Shown here piece after piece: positions 10,145 to 18,354 of a DNA stretch of 64,000 nucleotides; the first letter of the stretch is position 1, and every line of letters begins with the position of its first letter. The notes beneath the pieces are model-generated. The model was not told where the DNA came from and searched no databases. It was given only the letters and a program-made list of their open reading frames with translations. The translations under genes were made by a program, and so were the position numbers. This DNA is from Terricaulis silvestris (GTDB lineage: Bacteria; Pseudomonadota; Alphaproteobacteria; Caulobacterales; Aquidulcibacteraceae): the NCBI RefSeq assembly GCF_009792355.1, contig NZ_CP047045.1:3002501-3066500 (forward strand), written 5' to 3'.

Positions 10145-11683
10145 TTAACGCTGGCCCCGCAGACGCTTGAACGATAACGGCCCACGCGACGGCTCCTCCG
10201 GCGGCTCGTCGCTCACCGGCTCTTCGACACGCGGCGCGGCGCGCTTGGCGGCCGGGCCATCGTCGAACTCGCTGCGCACGTTCACGGTGGCGTTGTTCTC
10301 GATGTTCTTCAGGAACGGCGTCAGCTCGTCATCGTAGAACGAATGATACTCCGCCTCGAGCTGCGCCCGCGCGCCCGCGAGCTGGCTCTTGCACGCGGTG
10401 ATGTTGTTGGTGGCCCGCGCAAACGCCGTCTGCAGGCTCTCCAGGATTTCCGCGCTGCTCGGCGGCTCGACGTCTTCGAATGCGTCCGTATCGAAATAGC
10501 TCGGCGCCTTGCCCGACCGAGCCTCGCGGTTGGCGTCGCGATAAATCTCGATCGCGTCGCGGCCCTCGCTCAGGATTTGCAGGACCTGGAAGTCCCAGAT
10601 CGGCGCATTGTCCTGCGTGCGCGCAATGGCCTGACGCAAAGCACCAACCGACGCCGTGCTGCGCTGCGCAATCTCAGCCAGCGCCTGATCCGCGTCCTGC
10701 TTGGCCTCGTCCACTTCCTGCGACAAACCCAGCGCCAATTCCTGCGCCCGCTCACGCGCGCCTTCCATGCGCCGGTGACGCGGACCGTAACCAGGATACG
10801 GATCATCCCAATGCGCACCACGCGCCACCGCGAAAATCCCGATCAGCAGCGCGATGATAAACAGCAACAGCGATTCCATCTGCTGGAACGGCTGGAACGG
10901 CGCGCTCGCGATCGAACTCAGAATGTTGTCCGGCGCCGGCGAATCCAAATCGCTGTGCGATAGCGCGTAGCGATAGTGCGCGATGTAAAACGCAAACAGC
11001 AGCAGCAACAGCCCGCCGATCACAACGGACGGCACGGCCCACAACCGGTGCACCGCGCCGTTCCCGTCAGCGCCACGATAATTGAGATAGCGCCACGGCC
11101 CCGCACCGATGAGCGATCCCGTCAGCACCACCAGCACCGAGATCATCAACGCCGTCGTCCAGCCTTGCACTAAACCGCCGGGGCTCGCTTGCCCGATGAT
11201 CCAGCCATTCGCCGCGACTTCCACCGTGAACAGCAACGCCAAGAAGAACACCTTGCGCCAGAACACCGTGTCGTAGCTCGGCTCGGTTTCGGTCAGCTGA
11301 TGCTGAATGCGGAACGCGCGATAGTCGCGATAAGCGCGCGCGAAATCGGAGTGCGTGTTGTTGAGCTCCAGGCCCACCGCGCTCTGCGCACGCGCCTTCT
11401 TGGCGCGAAACTGCGTGAGGATCGTCTGCGGCTCGCCCGCAAGCGTCTCCAGATCCTGCGGCAGCGTCGTAAAATCTTGCCCCGACCCAACGCCGAGAAT
11501 TTCGTTCGAGCGCTGGCCGATGACGCCGTCAATGCGGCTCACCACCATCGCCTCCACCGCAGACAATTGATCATCGCCGGATGCCGGCAAATTCTTGCGA
11601 CCGTCGGCGGCGCCGCGTTCGCTAAGCTTCAACTCGCTGTCGAGTTGGTCTGCGGTGAGATTTGAAATGGCGCGCCCTCCCAC
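10145..11683 (-). CDS. Uncharacterised four-TM protein with long C-terminal coiled coil
   Basis: 512 residues from a GTG at 11683. About 130 N-terminal residues are hydrophilic and helical, four transmembrane segments follow (about 135-158, 170-192, 213-235, 265-285), then a heptad-like region rich in Ala, Gln and Glu (about 300-460) and a Pro/Glu-rich tail. It is co-transcribed with the VWA-like gene. The start is not secure: no ribosome-binding site is evident, and another frame upstream (about 11684-11770) reads like protein. No enzymatic motif is seen. A structural or sensing role at the inner membrane is a guess from the layout only. Confidence 0.72.
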   Translation of the reverse strand: MGGRAISNLTADQLDSELKLSERGAADGRKNLPASGDDQLSAVEAMVVSRIDGVIGQRSNEILGVGSGQDFTTLPQDLETLAGEPQTILTQFRAKKARAQSAVGLELNNTHSDFARAYRDYRAFRIQHQLTETEPSYDTVFWRKVFFLALLFTVEVAANGWIIGQASPGGLVQGWTTALMISVLVVLTGSLIGAGPWRYLNYRGADGNGAVHRLWAVPSVVIGGLLLLLFAFYIAHYRYALSHSDLDSPAPDNILSSIASAPFQPFQQMESLLLFIIALLIGIFAVARGAHWDDPYPGYGPRHRRMEGARERAQELALGLSQEVDEAKQDADQALAEIAQRSTASVGALRQAIARTQDNAPIWDFQVLQILSEGRDAIEIYRDANREARSGKAPSYFDTDAFEDVEPPSSAEILESLQTAFARATNNITACKSQLAGARAQLEAEYHSFYDDELTPFLKNIENNATVNVRSEFDDGPAAKRAAPRVEEPVSDEPPEEPSRGPLSFKRLRGQR

Positions 11684-11841
11684 TGGCGACGGAACAGAAC
11701 CACGGTGCGGATCAGTTGAGTCGTGCGGTAGCTAAGACGTTCATAAGGCGGATTCTTGGCGCGCGCAGCCAGTGAAAAGTTCCCAATGCCCTGGCCAAGC
11801 CTGGGCCGGAACCTTAGATGTGATGCTCGGAGGCAGACTGT

Positions 11842-12009
11842 ATGTTTTGGGTTTGGATCGTAATTTTGGTGGCGGTCATCGTCGGACTCTCGGTCCTCGT
11901 CGGCCGCAATCTGAGCAAACCGGCGCAACGGCCACTGTCGCGCGAGGAGCGCATGACAGCTCTCAAGGCCTCCGGCGCGCTGCGCCACCGCAAGTCGAAC
12001 CGCAACTAG
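11842..12009 (+). CDS. Small single-TM membrane protein, 55 aa
   Basis: The ATG at 11842 follows a strong GGAGG (11829-11833) at 8-base spacing. The 55-residue product starts MFWVWIVILVAVIVGLSVLVG, a single transmembrane helix, followed by a polar basic tail (LSREERMTALKASGALRHRK). It ends one base before the ATG of the methionine sulfoxide reductase gene, so both are probably on one transcript. The good Shine-Dalgarno and the classic membrane-then-basic layout support a real gene. Function unknown. Confidence 0.75.
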   Translation: MFWVWIVILVAVIVGLSVLVGRNLSKPAQRPLSREERMTALKASGALRHRKSNRN

Positions 12010-12010
12010 A

Positions 12011-12511
12011 ATGGCGGAACCCGCCCGCGCAGCACTCCCGGCCGACAAAGCCGAGCGCTACGCCACGCTCCGCGCTGAGATCGCCGCCGTCATCGCCGGC
12101 GAGCCAAACATCACTGCGCGCTATGCCACCGCCTCATCGCTGTTGGCGCAAGCCTTTCCCGATCGCTTCTTCTGGACCGGCTTCTACGTCGTTGATCCAC
12201 AGAAAGATCGCGAACTCGTCGTTGGCCCATATCAGGGGACGCTGGGCTGCCTGCGCATCCCGTTCGGCGAAGGCGTCTGTGGCGCCGCCGCCGCGCAGCG
12301 CGAAACCATCATCGTGCCTGACGTGCACGCCTTCCCAGGCCACATCGCCTGCGATAGCCGCTCAAACTCTGAGATCGTCGTCCCGGTGTTCGACAAAGCC
12401 GGCGCACTCGCCGCCGTACTCGACGTCGACTCCACACAATTCAACGCCTTCGACGGCCTGGACCAAGCCGGCCTCGAAGCCATCTGCGCCGATCTGCTGA
12501 CGCTACCCTGA
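12011..12511 (+). CDS. msrC: Free methionine-(R)-sulfoxide reductase (GAF-domain fRMsr)
   Basis: 166 residues forming one GAF domain. It has the three cysteines of the fRMsr family in the expected context: Cys80 in TLGCLRI, Cys90 in GEGVCG and Cys114 in HIACDSRSNSEIVVPV. The enzyme reduces free methionine-R-sulfoxide in the cytoplasm with thioredoxin; a thioredoxin reductase gene is in this window at 43.9 kb. It follows the 55-aa membrane protein by one base and abuts the convergent S9-like gene, with stop codons adjacent. Confidence 0.92.
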   Translation: MAEPARAALPADKAERYATLRAEIAAVIAGEPNITARYATASSLLAQAFPDRFFWTGFYVVDPQKDRELVVGPYQGTLGCLRIPFGEGVCGAAAAQRETIIVPDVHAFPGHIACDSRSNSEIVVPVFDKAGALAAVLDVDSTQFNAFDGLDQAGLEAICADLLTLP

Positions 12512-14731
12512 CTACTGCTCTGGCGGTTGCGGCGGCGAGGGAGAACGCGGCGTGATTTCGCGCGCGACCGGATCGGCCGGCGCCGCTGATGTCGCCACTG
12601 GCCCGCCAGCGCCATCATCCGCCACAGGCAACGCCTCTTCCGCCGGCGGCGGCGTCGGCACCACAGCGCGCCGCGCAAACGCCGAGAGTCCCGGCACGCT
12701 CGTCGCGCCATCGTAAGCAATCATCTCCGCGCCTTCGAGCGAGGCGCCCGCGGGCTCAGCGCGACCGCCCAAGCAATCCGACAGGAAGTGCTCAAGCACC
12801 GCGTAATACGCGAGCCGGTTCTGCGGCCGCACCAACTCAGCGCCCTCTTCCGGAAACACCAACGACGTCAGCCCAACACGCCGCGCCCGCAGCGATTGCG
12901 CGATCACGTCGAACTCACCGCGCGTCGCCGCGCTATCGCGCGCGCCCATCGCCAACAGCAGCGGTCGCGTGATCTGCCCCGCGCGTTGCAGTGGGGATCG
13001 CGCCCGCAGCGCCGAACGGCCCTCCGCACTACGCACATCGCCCACGCGCAGATACCAAGCGTCGCGCGAAGCTGCGGGCGAACCTTCCACCAACGCACTC
13101 AAATTCGCCGGCGCGCCGTACGACGCCGCGCACCGAAACTGATCCGGCGAGAACGTCAAACCCGCCAACGCCGCGTAACCACCAAAGCCCTGACCCACGA
13201 TCGCGACACGATCCGCCTGCGCGATGCCGTTCGTCACTGCCCATTGCACCGCGTCGAGCAAGTCTTCCTGCATACGCCCGCCCCATTCGCGATTGCCCGC
13301 ATTGAGGAAGGCTTCGCCGAACCCGGTCGAACCACGGAAGTTCACGCTCATCACTGCGTAACCGCGATTGGCCAACCACTGATGCATTGCGTTGAAGCCA
13401 TACGCATCGCGCGACCATGGACCCCCATGCGGCACGATCACCAACGGCACAGCGCTCTCGGGCCGCGCGTCGCCATTGGCATCAGCGCCGATCGGCAGCG
13501 TCAGATACGAGACCAGCGTCAGCCCATCGCGCGCTTCAATTTCCACCGGCGTCATCGCCTGCAGCGGCGCCTGATCCAAGCCAGGCCTATGCCTGAACAA
13601 AAGCGAAAGTCTGCGATTGGCGCGGTCGCCGCGATCGTAGAGATACGACCGCGCCGCAACCGTCGGCCCTTCTTCGACGACAATCCACCGCGCATCATCC
13701 GCACTGCGCGACACCACGCTAAAGTCACCGGTCAGCTGCCGATCGAGATAATCAATATCCGCCTGCGCATCCTGATCGAGCGCGCGCCACTCCGGACGCA
13801 GATAGTTCGCCGCGAACGCCTCCGGCGCATTGGTCGCCGGATCGAGCCATACGTCGGAAACATCCGCGCGCGCGCTTTCACCCAGCACGCTCTTTGCCGC
13901 CGTGTACGCATCCACCCGCACCAACGCCGCGCGGTCGCGCCCGGTGGAATCCAACATCAAGAACGAGCGCCCATCCGCGTCGAACGCTAGCGGCTGCGAC
14001 GACAGCGCGTCTTCGAACGGAATGGTGAGCAAGCTGTACCAGCGCGCATTCGCGTCTCGCGCAAACACTTCAACACTGCCATCAGCCAGGGTCTTCAGGC
14101 CCAGCCGCAACCGGTTCTGGCGATCGAGCACGAAGCGCGAGAACCCACGCACCGCCGCCGTATTCGCATTACGCACCAAACGCGTCTGCGCGCCCGTCGC
14201 CAACTCAACGCGGAAAAGATCCGGCCAAGCCGCGTCGCGCTGGTTCAACGACACCACAACGCCGCCCGGATCGGCGGCGCTCAGCCCCACGATCTCCGCC
14301 CGCGCGCGCGCCGGCGTCAGCGCCCGCGCTTCGCTAGCGCCACCCGCGTCCACCGCATAGAGCCGCAGATTGCCGTCGCCCTGGTCGTCCAACTGGTAGA
14401 GCAGCGTCGCGCCATCCGCCGCCCACGCGAACGCCCGCACGCCCCGCGCCCGGTCGTCCGTCACCGCCCGCGCCTCATCCATGGCGCCAACCGACATCAC
14501 CCAGAGGTTCGTCACCCCATCCCGCGGCGCCAAAAACGCGACCCGATCGCCACGCGGCGAAAGCTGCGCGCCGAAACGAACCGGTTCGCCAAACAGATCA
14601 GCCCGTGCGATCGTCGGCGGCGCAACGGGCGCGGCGGCAGGCGCGCGCTCGCGCTGCCCGCACGCGGCAGTTCCCAGGAGCCCGAGAGCGGCAAGCGCCC
14701 CGGCCCAAACTCTGATCCTCTTCGTCCCCAC
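12512..14731 (-). CDS. S9 (prolyl oligopeptidase-like) family protein lacking catalytic Ser and His; probable pseudo-peptidase
   Basis: 739 residues from a GTG start with an N-terminal signal; the AACG near residue 24 could be a lipobox. A beta-propeller-like region (about 40-380) is followed by an alpha/beta-hydrolase domain (VPLVIVPHGGPWSRDAYGF; RGYAVMSVNFRGSTGFGEAF). The nucleophile elbow, normally GxSxGG, reads GQGFGG with Gly515 at the Ser position. The loop that normally carries the histidine (EGHGF) reads EGAEL. The Asp-loop region GARDS remains. Two of three catalytic residues are therefore missing while the fold and the open frame are intact, which suggests a non-catalytic binding or regulatory role. 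A Pro-rich tail of about 60 residues follows. Confidence 0.88.
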   Translation of the reverse strand: MGTKRIRVWAGALAALGLLGTAACGQRERAPAAAPVAPPTIARADLFGEPVRFGAQLSPRGDRVAFLAPRDGVTNLWVMSVGAMDEARAVTDDRARGVRAFAWAADGATLLYQLDDQGDGNLRLYAVDAGGASEARALTPARARAEIVGLSAADPGGVVVSLNQRDAAWPDLFRVELATGAQTRLVRNANTAAVRGFSRFVLDRQNRLRLGLKTLADGSVEVFARDANARWYSLLTIPFEDALSSQPLAFDADGRSFLMLDSTGRDRAALVRVDAYTAAKSVLGESARADVSDVWLDPATNAPEAFAANYLRPEWRALDQDAQADIDYLDRQLTGDFSVVSRSADDARWIVVEEGPTVAARSYLYDRGDRANRRLSLLFRHRPGLDQAPLQAMTPVEIEARDGLTLVSYLTLPIGADANGDARPESAVPLVIVPHGGPWSRDAYGFNAMHQWLANRGYAVMSVNFRGSTGFGEAFLNAGNREWGGRMQEDLLDAVQWAVTNGIAQADRVAIVGQGFGGYAALAGLTFSPDQFRCAASYGAPANLSALVEGSPAASRDAWYLRVGDVRSAEGRSALRARSPLQRAGQITRPLLLAMGARDSAATRGEFDVIAQSLRARRVGLTSLVFPEEGAELVRPQNRLAYYAVLEHFLSDCLGGRAEPAGASLEGAEMIAYDGATSVPGLSAFARRAVVPTPPPAEEALPVADDGAGGPVATSAAPADPVAREITPRSPSPPQPPEQ

Positions 14732-14854
14732 GCCGAAACCTTACAAGGCCGTCATCCCCCGGCCAACTGACATGGCTGACAGGGAGTTCACCTTTACGGC
14801 AGGGATTGGGCAGTGGCTGTGACGCGAACCCCAATAGGTGGTGACTGGGCGGTT

Positions 14855-14883
14855 TTGACACCCCGCCCGGCGCGCCTTATCTC
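14855..14883 (+). promoter_or_regulatory. Sigma-70-type promoter of carA (near-leaderless)
   Basis: TTGACA (14855-14860) and TATCTC (14878-14883) are separated by exactly 17 bases. Transcription would start near 14890, three bases before the TTG that opens the carA frame, so little or no 5' leader is expected. No Shine-Dalgarno is visible before the TTG, in line with leaderless translation. Confidence 0.65.
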
Positions 14884-14892
14884 CCGTGCGCT

Positions 14893-16071
14893 TTGGCACA
14901 ACCGACTCGTCCCCCGCCCACCGGCGCGCTCGTCCTCGCCGATGGAACCGTTTTCCTGGGCGAAGGCCTGGGCGCTGTTGGCGCCGCCGAGGGCGAAGTC
15001 TGCTTCAACACCTCGATGACGGGCTACCAGGAGATCCTCACGGACCCCTCCTACGCCGCCCAGATCGTCGCCTTCACCTTCCCGCACATCGGCAACGTCG
15101 GGACCAACAACCAAGACATCGAAACCTCGTCGCCCGCCGCCGCAGCTGCCGCACGCGGCGCTGTCTTCCGCACGCGCCCGACACAATCATCGAACTGGCG
15201 CAGCGATGACGAACTCTCCGCCTGGCTCGCCAAGCGCAACGTCATCGCTCTCGCCGGCCTCGACACCCGCGCGCTCACCAAGCGCATCCGCGAACACGGC
15301 ATGCCGAACGCCGTTATCGCGCACGCACCCGACGGCAAGTTCGATCTCAAGAAACTACACAAGCAAGCGCAAGCCTGGTCCGGCCTCGACGGCCTCGATC
15401 TCGCGAAAGACGTCACCACCGCGCAAAGCTACGTCGTCAACGAAAAGCGCTGGCAATGGCCGCTGGGCGTCGCGCCCGTGACCAAACCCAAATTCACCGT
15501 CGTCGTCATCGACTACGGGGTGAAGCGCAACATCCTGCGCGCCCTCGGCGACATCGGCGCCAAAACCATCGTGCTTCCCGCCACCGCAACGGCGGAAGAA
15601 GTGCTCGCGCACAAGCCCGACGGCGTGCTGCTCTCAAACGGTCCAGGCGACCCGGCCGCCACCGGTAAGTACGCGGCGCCGCAAATCAAAAAGATCGTGG
15701 ATTCTGGCACGCCGACAATGGGCGTCTGCCTTGGCCACCAAATGCTCGGCCTCGCCCTCGGCGCCAAGACCATGAAGATGGCGCAAGGCCATCATGGCGC
15801 GAACCATCCGGTGCAAGACAAGTCGAACGGCAAAGTCGAGATCGTCTCGATGAACCACGGCTTCGCCATCGATCCAAAGACGCTGCCGAAGGGCGTGAAA
15901 GAAACCCACGTCTCGCTGTTCGACGGCTCCAATTGCGGCATCGAACTCGACGGCAAGCCCGTCTTCTCAGTGCAATACCACCCCGAAGCGTCCCCCGGCC
16001 CGCAAGACAGCCACTACCTCTTCGAACGCTTCGCCAAGCTCATGGCGAAGAAAGCCAAGAACGCGGCTTAA
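14893..16071 (+). CDS. carA: Carbamoyl-phosphate synthase small (glutaminase) subunit
   Basis: 392 residues, normal for CarA. The N-terminal domain ([34 protein letters not shown]) precedes a class I glutamine amidotransferase domain with the nucleophile Cys279 in GVCLGHQML and the His363/Glu365 pair in QYHPEASPG. It hydrolyses glutamine and passes ammonia to CarB, whose gene is about 22 kb away at 38.4 kb. TTG at 14893 is the only initiator that keeps the conserved start of the protein; an in-frame upstream start was not found. The role is arginine and pyrimidine synthesis. Confidence 0.96.
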   Translation: MAQPTRPPPTGALVLADGTVFLGEGLGAVGAAEGEVCFNTSMTGYQEILTDPSYAAQIVAFTFPHIGNVGTNNQDIETSSPAAAAAARGAVFRTRPTQSSNWRSDDELSAWLAKRNVIALAGLDTRALTKRIREHGMPNAVIAHAPDGKFDLKKLHKQAQAWSGLDGLDLAKDVTTAQSYVVNEKRWQWPLGVAPVTKPKFTVVVIDYGVKRNILRALGDIGAKTIVLPATATAEEVLAHKPDGVLLSNGPGDPAATGKYAAPQIKKIVDSGTPTMGVCLGHQMLGLALGAKTMKMAQGHHGANHPVQDKSNGKVEIVSMNHGFAIDPKTLPKGVKETHVSLFDGSNCGIELDGKPVFSVQYHPEASPGPQDSHYLFERFAKLMAKKAKNAA

Positions 16072-16074
16072 CTC

Positions 16075-16194
16075 CCCTCGCCCCGCGAAGTGGGGGAGGG
16101 GTTGGGGGCGGGGGACATGCCTGTCCCTCCGAGTTGAATCACTGTCCCCCTCCCGTCGCTTCGCGACACCCTCCCCCGCTTTGCGGGGCGAGGG
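16075..16194. repeat. Inverted pair of REP-like palindromic units between carA and the dehydrogenase gene
   Basis: The left arm (16075-16100) and right arm (16169-16194) match as reverse complements at 24 of 26 bases; each has the pattern CCCTCGCCCCGC, a short turn, then GGGGGAGGG. A small GTCGC-TTC-GCGAC hairpin lies inside (16155-16167). The right-hand part, read on the minus strand, matches the element inside the ORF at 26.5 kb (GGGGGAGG, then TCGCGAAGCGA, then GGAGGGGG), so this is a dispersed family. It may also act as a terminator for carA, but no T-run follows. Confidence 0.75.
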
Positions 16195-16229
16195 TTGATT
16201 GTGCGCGGTGATCGCCGTCACATTGCGCC

Positions 16230-17132
16230 ATGACCAAGCCCGCGCTTCTGATCCACCCGCCCCTCGGCCTCTTCGAAATGCGCCTCGCCGACTACGACGT
16301 CGTGCATTGGCCAACCGACCGCAAAGACGTCCGCGCCGCCGTCACCATCGGCTCCGTTGGCATCTCCAACGCCATGATCGACGCGCTGCCCGAACTCGGC
16401 GCCATCGTCTGCTTCGGCGTCGGCGTGGACGGCATCGATCTCGCCTACGCCGCCAAGCGCAACATCGCCGTCACGCACGGCCGCGAGATCAACCACGAAG
16501 ACGTCGCCGACGTCGCCATCGGCCTCATGATCGCCGTCTGCCGCGGCTTCACCGAAGGTGAGCGCGTGCTGCGCGAGAACCGCTGGGCGCCGCCGCTCGC
16601 CATCCCGCCGCAACGCCGCTTGCGCGGCCGTAAACTGGGCGTCGTCGGATACGGCGCGATCGGCCAAAGCATCGCGCATCGCGCTGAAGCGTTCGGCCTT
16701 GAGATCAAATGGTTCGGCCCACGCGCAAAGCCGGAGGCCCAACACGCCTACGAACCCGATCTCCCCAAGCTCGCCGAATGGTCCGACATTCTCGCCATCG
16801 CCGCCCGTGGCGACCAAGGCCGCATCATCACCGCTGACATCATCAAAGCCCTCGGCAGCGACGGCATCCTCATCAACATTTCGCGCGGCAGCCTGGTAGA
16901 CGAAGACGCGCTGATCGCCGCGCTCAAATCCGGCGCGCTCGGCGGCGCTGGCCTTGACGTGTTCCAGGAAGAACCAACCCCCGCCGTCCGATGGGAGAAC
17001 GTCCCCAACACCACGCTCACGCCCCACCTCGGCGGCGGCACCCGCGAAGCGCTCTACGCCGGCTCACAGAACGTGATGGAAAATCTCCGCCGCTTCTACG
17101 CCGGCGAGCCGCTGCTGACGCCTGTCGCCTAA
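16230..17132 (+). CDS. D-isomer-specific 2-hydroxyacid dehydrogenase (glyoxylate/hydroxypyruvate reductase-like)
   Basis: 300 residues. NAD(P)-binding motif VVGYGAIGQSIA near residue 145. The catalytic Arg is in INISRGSLVDEDAL, the Glu in DVFQEEP and the His in TPHLGGGT, giving the complete Arg-Glu-His triad of the family. NAD-dependent reduction of a 2-keto acid such as glyoxylate or hydroxypyruvate is the usual activity of this short subgroup; the exact substrate is inference. It starts with an ATG at 16230 after the REP-like repeat and stands as a separate unit. Confidence 0.88.
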   Translation: MTKPALLIHPPLGLFEMRLADYDVVHWPTDRKDVRAAVTIGSVGISNAMIDALPELGAIVCFGVGVDGIDLAYAAKRNIAVTHGREINHEDVADVAIGLMIAVCRGFTEGERVLRENRWAPPLAIPPQRRLRGRKLGVVGYGAIGQSIAHRAEAFGLEIKWFGPRAKPEAQHAYEPDLPKLAEWSDILAIAARGDQGRIITADIIKALGSDGILINISRGSLVDEDALIAALKSGALGGAGLDVFQEEPTPAVRWENVPNTTLTPHLGGGTREALYAGSQNVMENLRRFYAGEPLLTPVA

Positions 17133-17199
17133 CGCGCCGGGAACCGCAGCGCCCAGCCCCATGTTTACCAGCCAGGGCGTGACCCTGGAGGATTGGAAC

Positions 17200-17427
17200 A
17201 TGGCAGAGAGAGAAGGCGGCGGCTCGTCGTGGCTCGCGTTTCTGTGCGGTATCGTTCTCGTGGCGATCGTTGCCGTCGGCATCGTCGCCTATAATGGCGG
17301 TATGCAACCGCGCGAAACGGCTTCGCTCGAACTCAACGTGCCCGACGTAAACATCAACCCACCGGACGTCGATCTCCCGGAAGCGCCACCGATTCCGGTG
17401 CCCGAGGCCGAAACGCCCGCGCAATAA
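17200..17427 (+). CDS. Small single-TM protein with Pro-rich C-terminus, 75 aa
   Basis: The ATG at 17200 is chosen over 17161 because GGAGG (17187-17191) lies 8 bases before it. The product has a short acidic/glycine start, one transmembrane helix (about 10-32, WLAFLCGIVLVAIVAVGIV), then a periplasmic tail dominated by Pro, Val, Asp and Glu (VPDVNINPPDVDLPEAPP). Unknown function; this layout is common among short alphaproteobacterial envelope proteins. Confidence 0.68.
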   Translation: MAEREGGGSSWLAFLCGIVLVAIVAVGIVAYNGGMQPRETASLELNVPDVNINPPDVDLPEAPPIPVPEAETPAQ

Positions 17428-17435
17428 GTAGTAGA

Positions 17436-17459
17436 GGGCGGCGGATCGCGCCGCCGCCC
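17436..17459. terminator. Hairpin between convergent genes, probable bidirectional terminator
   Basis: Nine-base-pair GC stem GGGCGGCGG/CGCCGCCC-type with a six-base loop, located in the 38-base gap between the stop codons of the 75-aa gene and the first SIMPL gene. No long T-run follows on either side, so its strength is uncertain. Confidence 0.5.
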
Positions 17460-17465
17460 CCACGT

Positions 17466-18200
17466 TCAGCGCAACTCGTACGACACGCTGACAAACGCCC
17501 GCGTCTCCAGCTCACCTGGCGCAATCGGCGTCGGGGATGAGCCGCCTCCAGCGCGGCTCGCCGTCACCACGATTTCTTCGCCGAGCGAAACCGGCGCCGC
17601 GGCCCCAGCCTCGCTGACGGAAATCACCCGCACCACGCGCAGCCCGAGCGCATCCGCGTAAAGCTCCGCCCGCTCGCGCGCGACCCTGATCGCATCGCGC
17701 CGCGCACGGTTGACGTGAACCTCCGGCTCCTGAAATCCGAACGAGACGCCGTTCACCTGATTGCCGCCTGCCTGCACCGTTGCGTCGATCACCCGCCCCG
17801 TCGCATCGATGTCGCGCACTTTCGCCCGTACCGAATTCTGCGCCTCGTAGCCGTTGATCAGCGGCGACTGATCGGCCCTATACTGATACCGCGGACTGAC
17901 GCGGACGTACGAGGTCTGGATATCGCGCTCCGCAACGCCCGCACGGCGCAGCGCTGCCGTGAGCGCCGTCATCCGCCGCGCGTTCTCGGCCCGCGCCCCT
18001 TCTGCGCTCTGGCCCATCGTGAGGACGCCGACATTGATCGTCGCCATATCCGGCCGCGCCTCGACTATGCCGTACGCATTCACGCTGAGCGCCGTCGCGC
18101 GCGGCGCATCTTCGCGCTGCGGCTCCGGCCGCGGCTGCGCCGTCGCCGGCGCGATCAGAACCAAAACCACGGCCACAGCCGCCAATGTCGTCAAACGCAT
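17466..18200 (-). CDS. SIMPL-domain periplasmic protein (copy 1)
   Basis: 244 residues with a Sec signal peptide (about 1-22, ending at ATAQP). The SIMPL (DUF541/BP26) pattern is clear: VNAYGIVEARPDMATINVGV, then ENARRMTALTAALRRAGVAERDIQTS, RDIDATGRVIDATVQAGGNQVNGVSF, and RRDAIRVARERAELYADALGL. Such proteins form oligomeric periplasmic or outer-membrane assemblies linked to stress tolerance; the function here is unproven. It is the second of two tandem paralogues on this strand, about 150 bases and one terminator after the other. Confidence 0.88.
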   Translation of the reverse strand: MRLTTLAAVAVVLVLIAPATAQPRPEPQREDAPRATALSVNAYGIVEARPDMATINVGVLTMGQSAEGARAENARRMTALTAALRRAGVAERDIQTSYVRVSPRYQYRADQSPLINGYEAQNSVRAKVRDIDATGRVIDATVQAGGNQVNGVSFGFQEPEVHVNRARRDAIRVARERAELYADALGLRVVRVISVSEAGAAAPVSLGEEIVVTASRAGGGSSPTPIAPGELETRAFVSVSYELR

Positions 18201-18288
18201 GATGTGTCCTCCCTCATCTGCACCACCACGCTAGGCACGGCCGGCGCACAACCGCAGGACACATTCGCGCGAGCCACGGGCGCTCCGC

Positions 18289-18321
18289 AAAAAGTGAAGG
18301 CGGCGGATCGCTCCGCCGCCT
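18289..18321 (-). terminator. Rho-independent terminator after SIMPL gene copy 2
   Basis: A perfect 10-bp stem AGGCGGCGGA/TCCGCCGCCT (18298-18307 and 18312-18321) with a TCGC loop. Read on the minus strand it is followed after four bases by TTTTT (18289-18293). It lies 33 bases past the SIMPL stop codon. Confidence 0.75.
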
Positions 18322-18354
18322 CCTCTCGGTTTAGTTTTTCGCGCGTTGAGCGTT

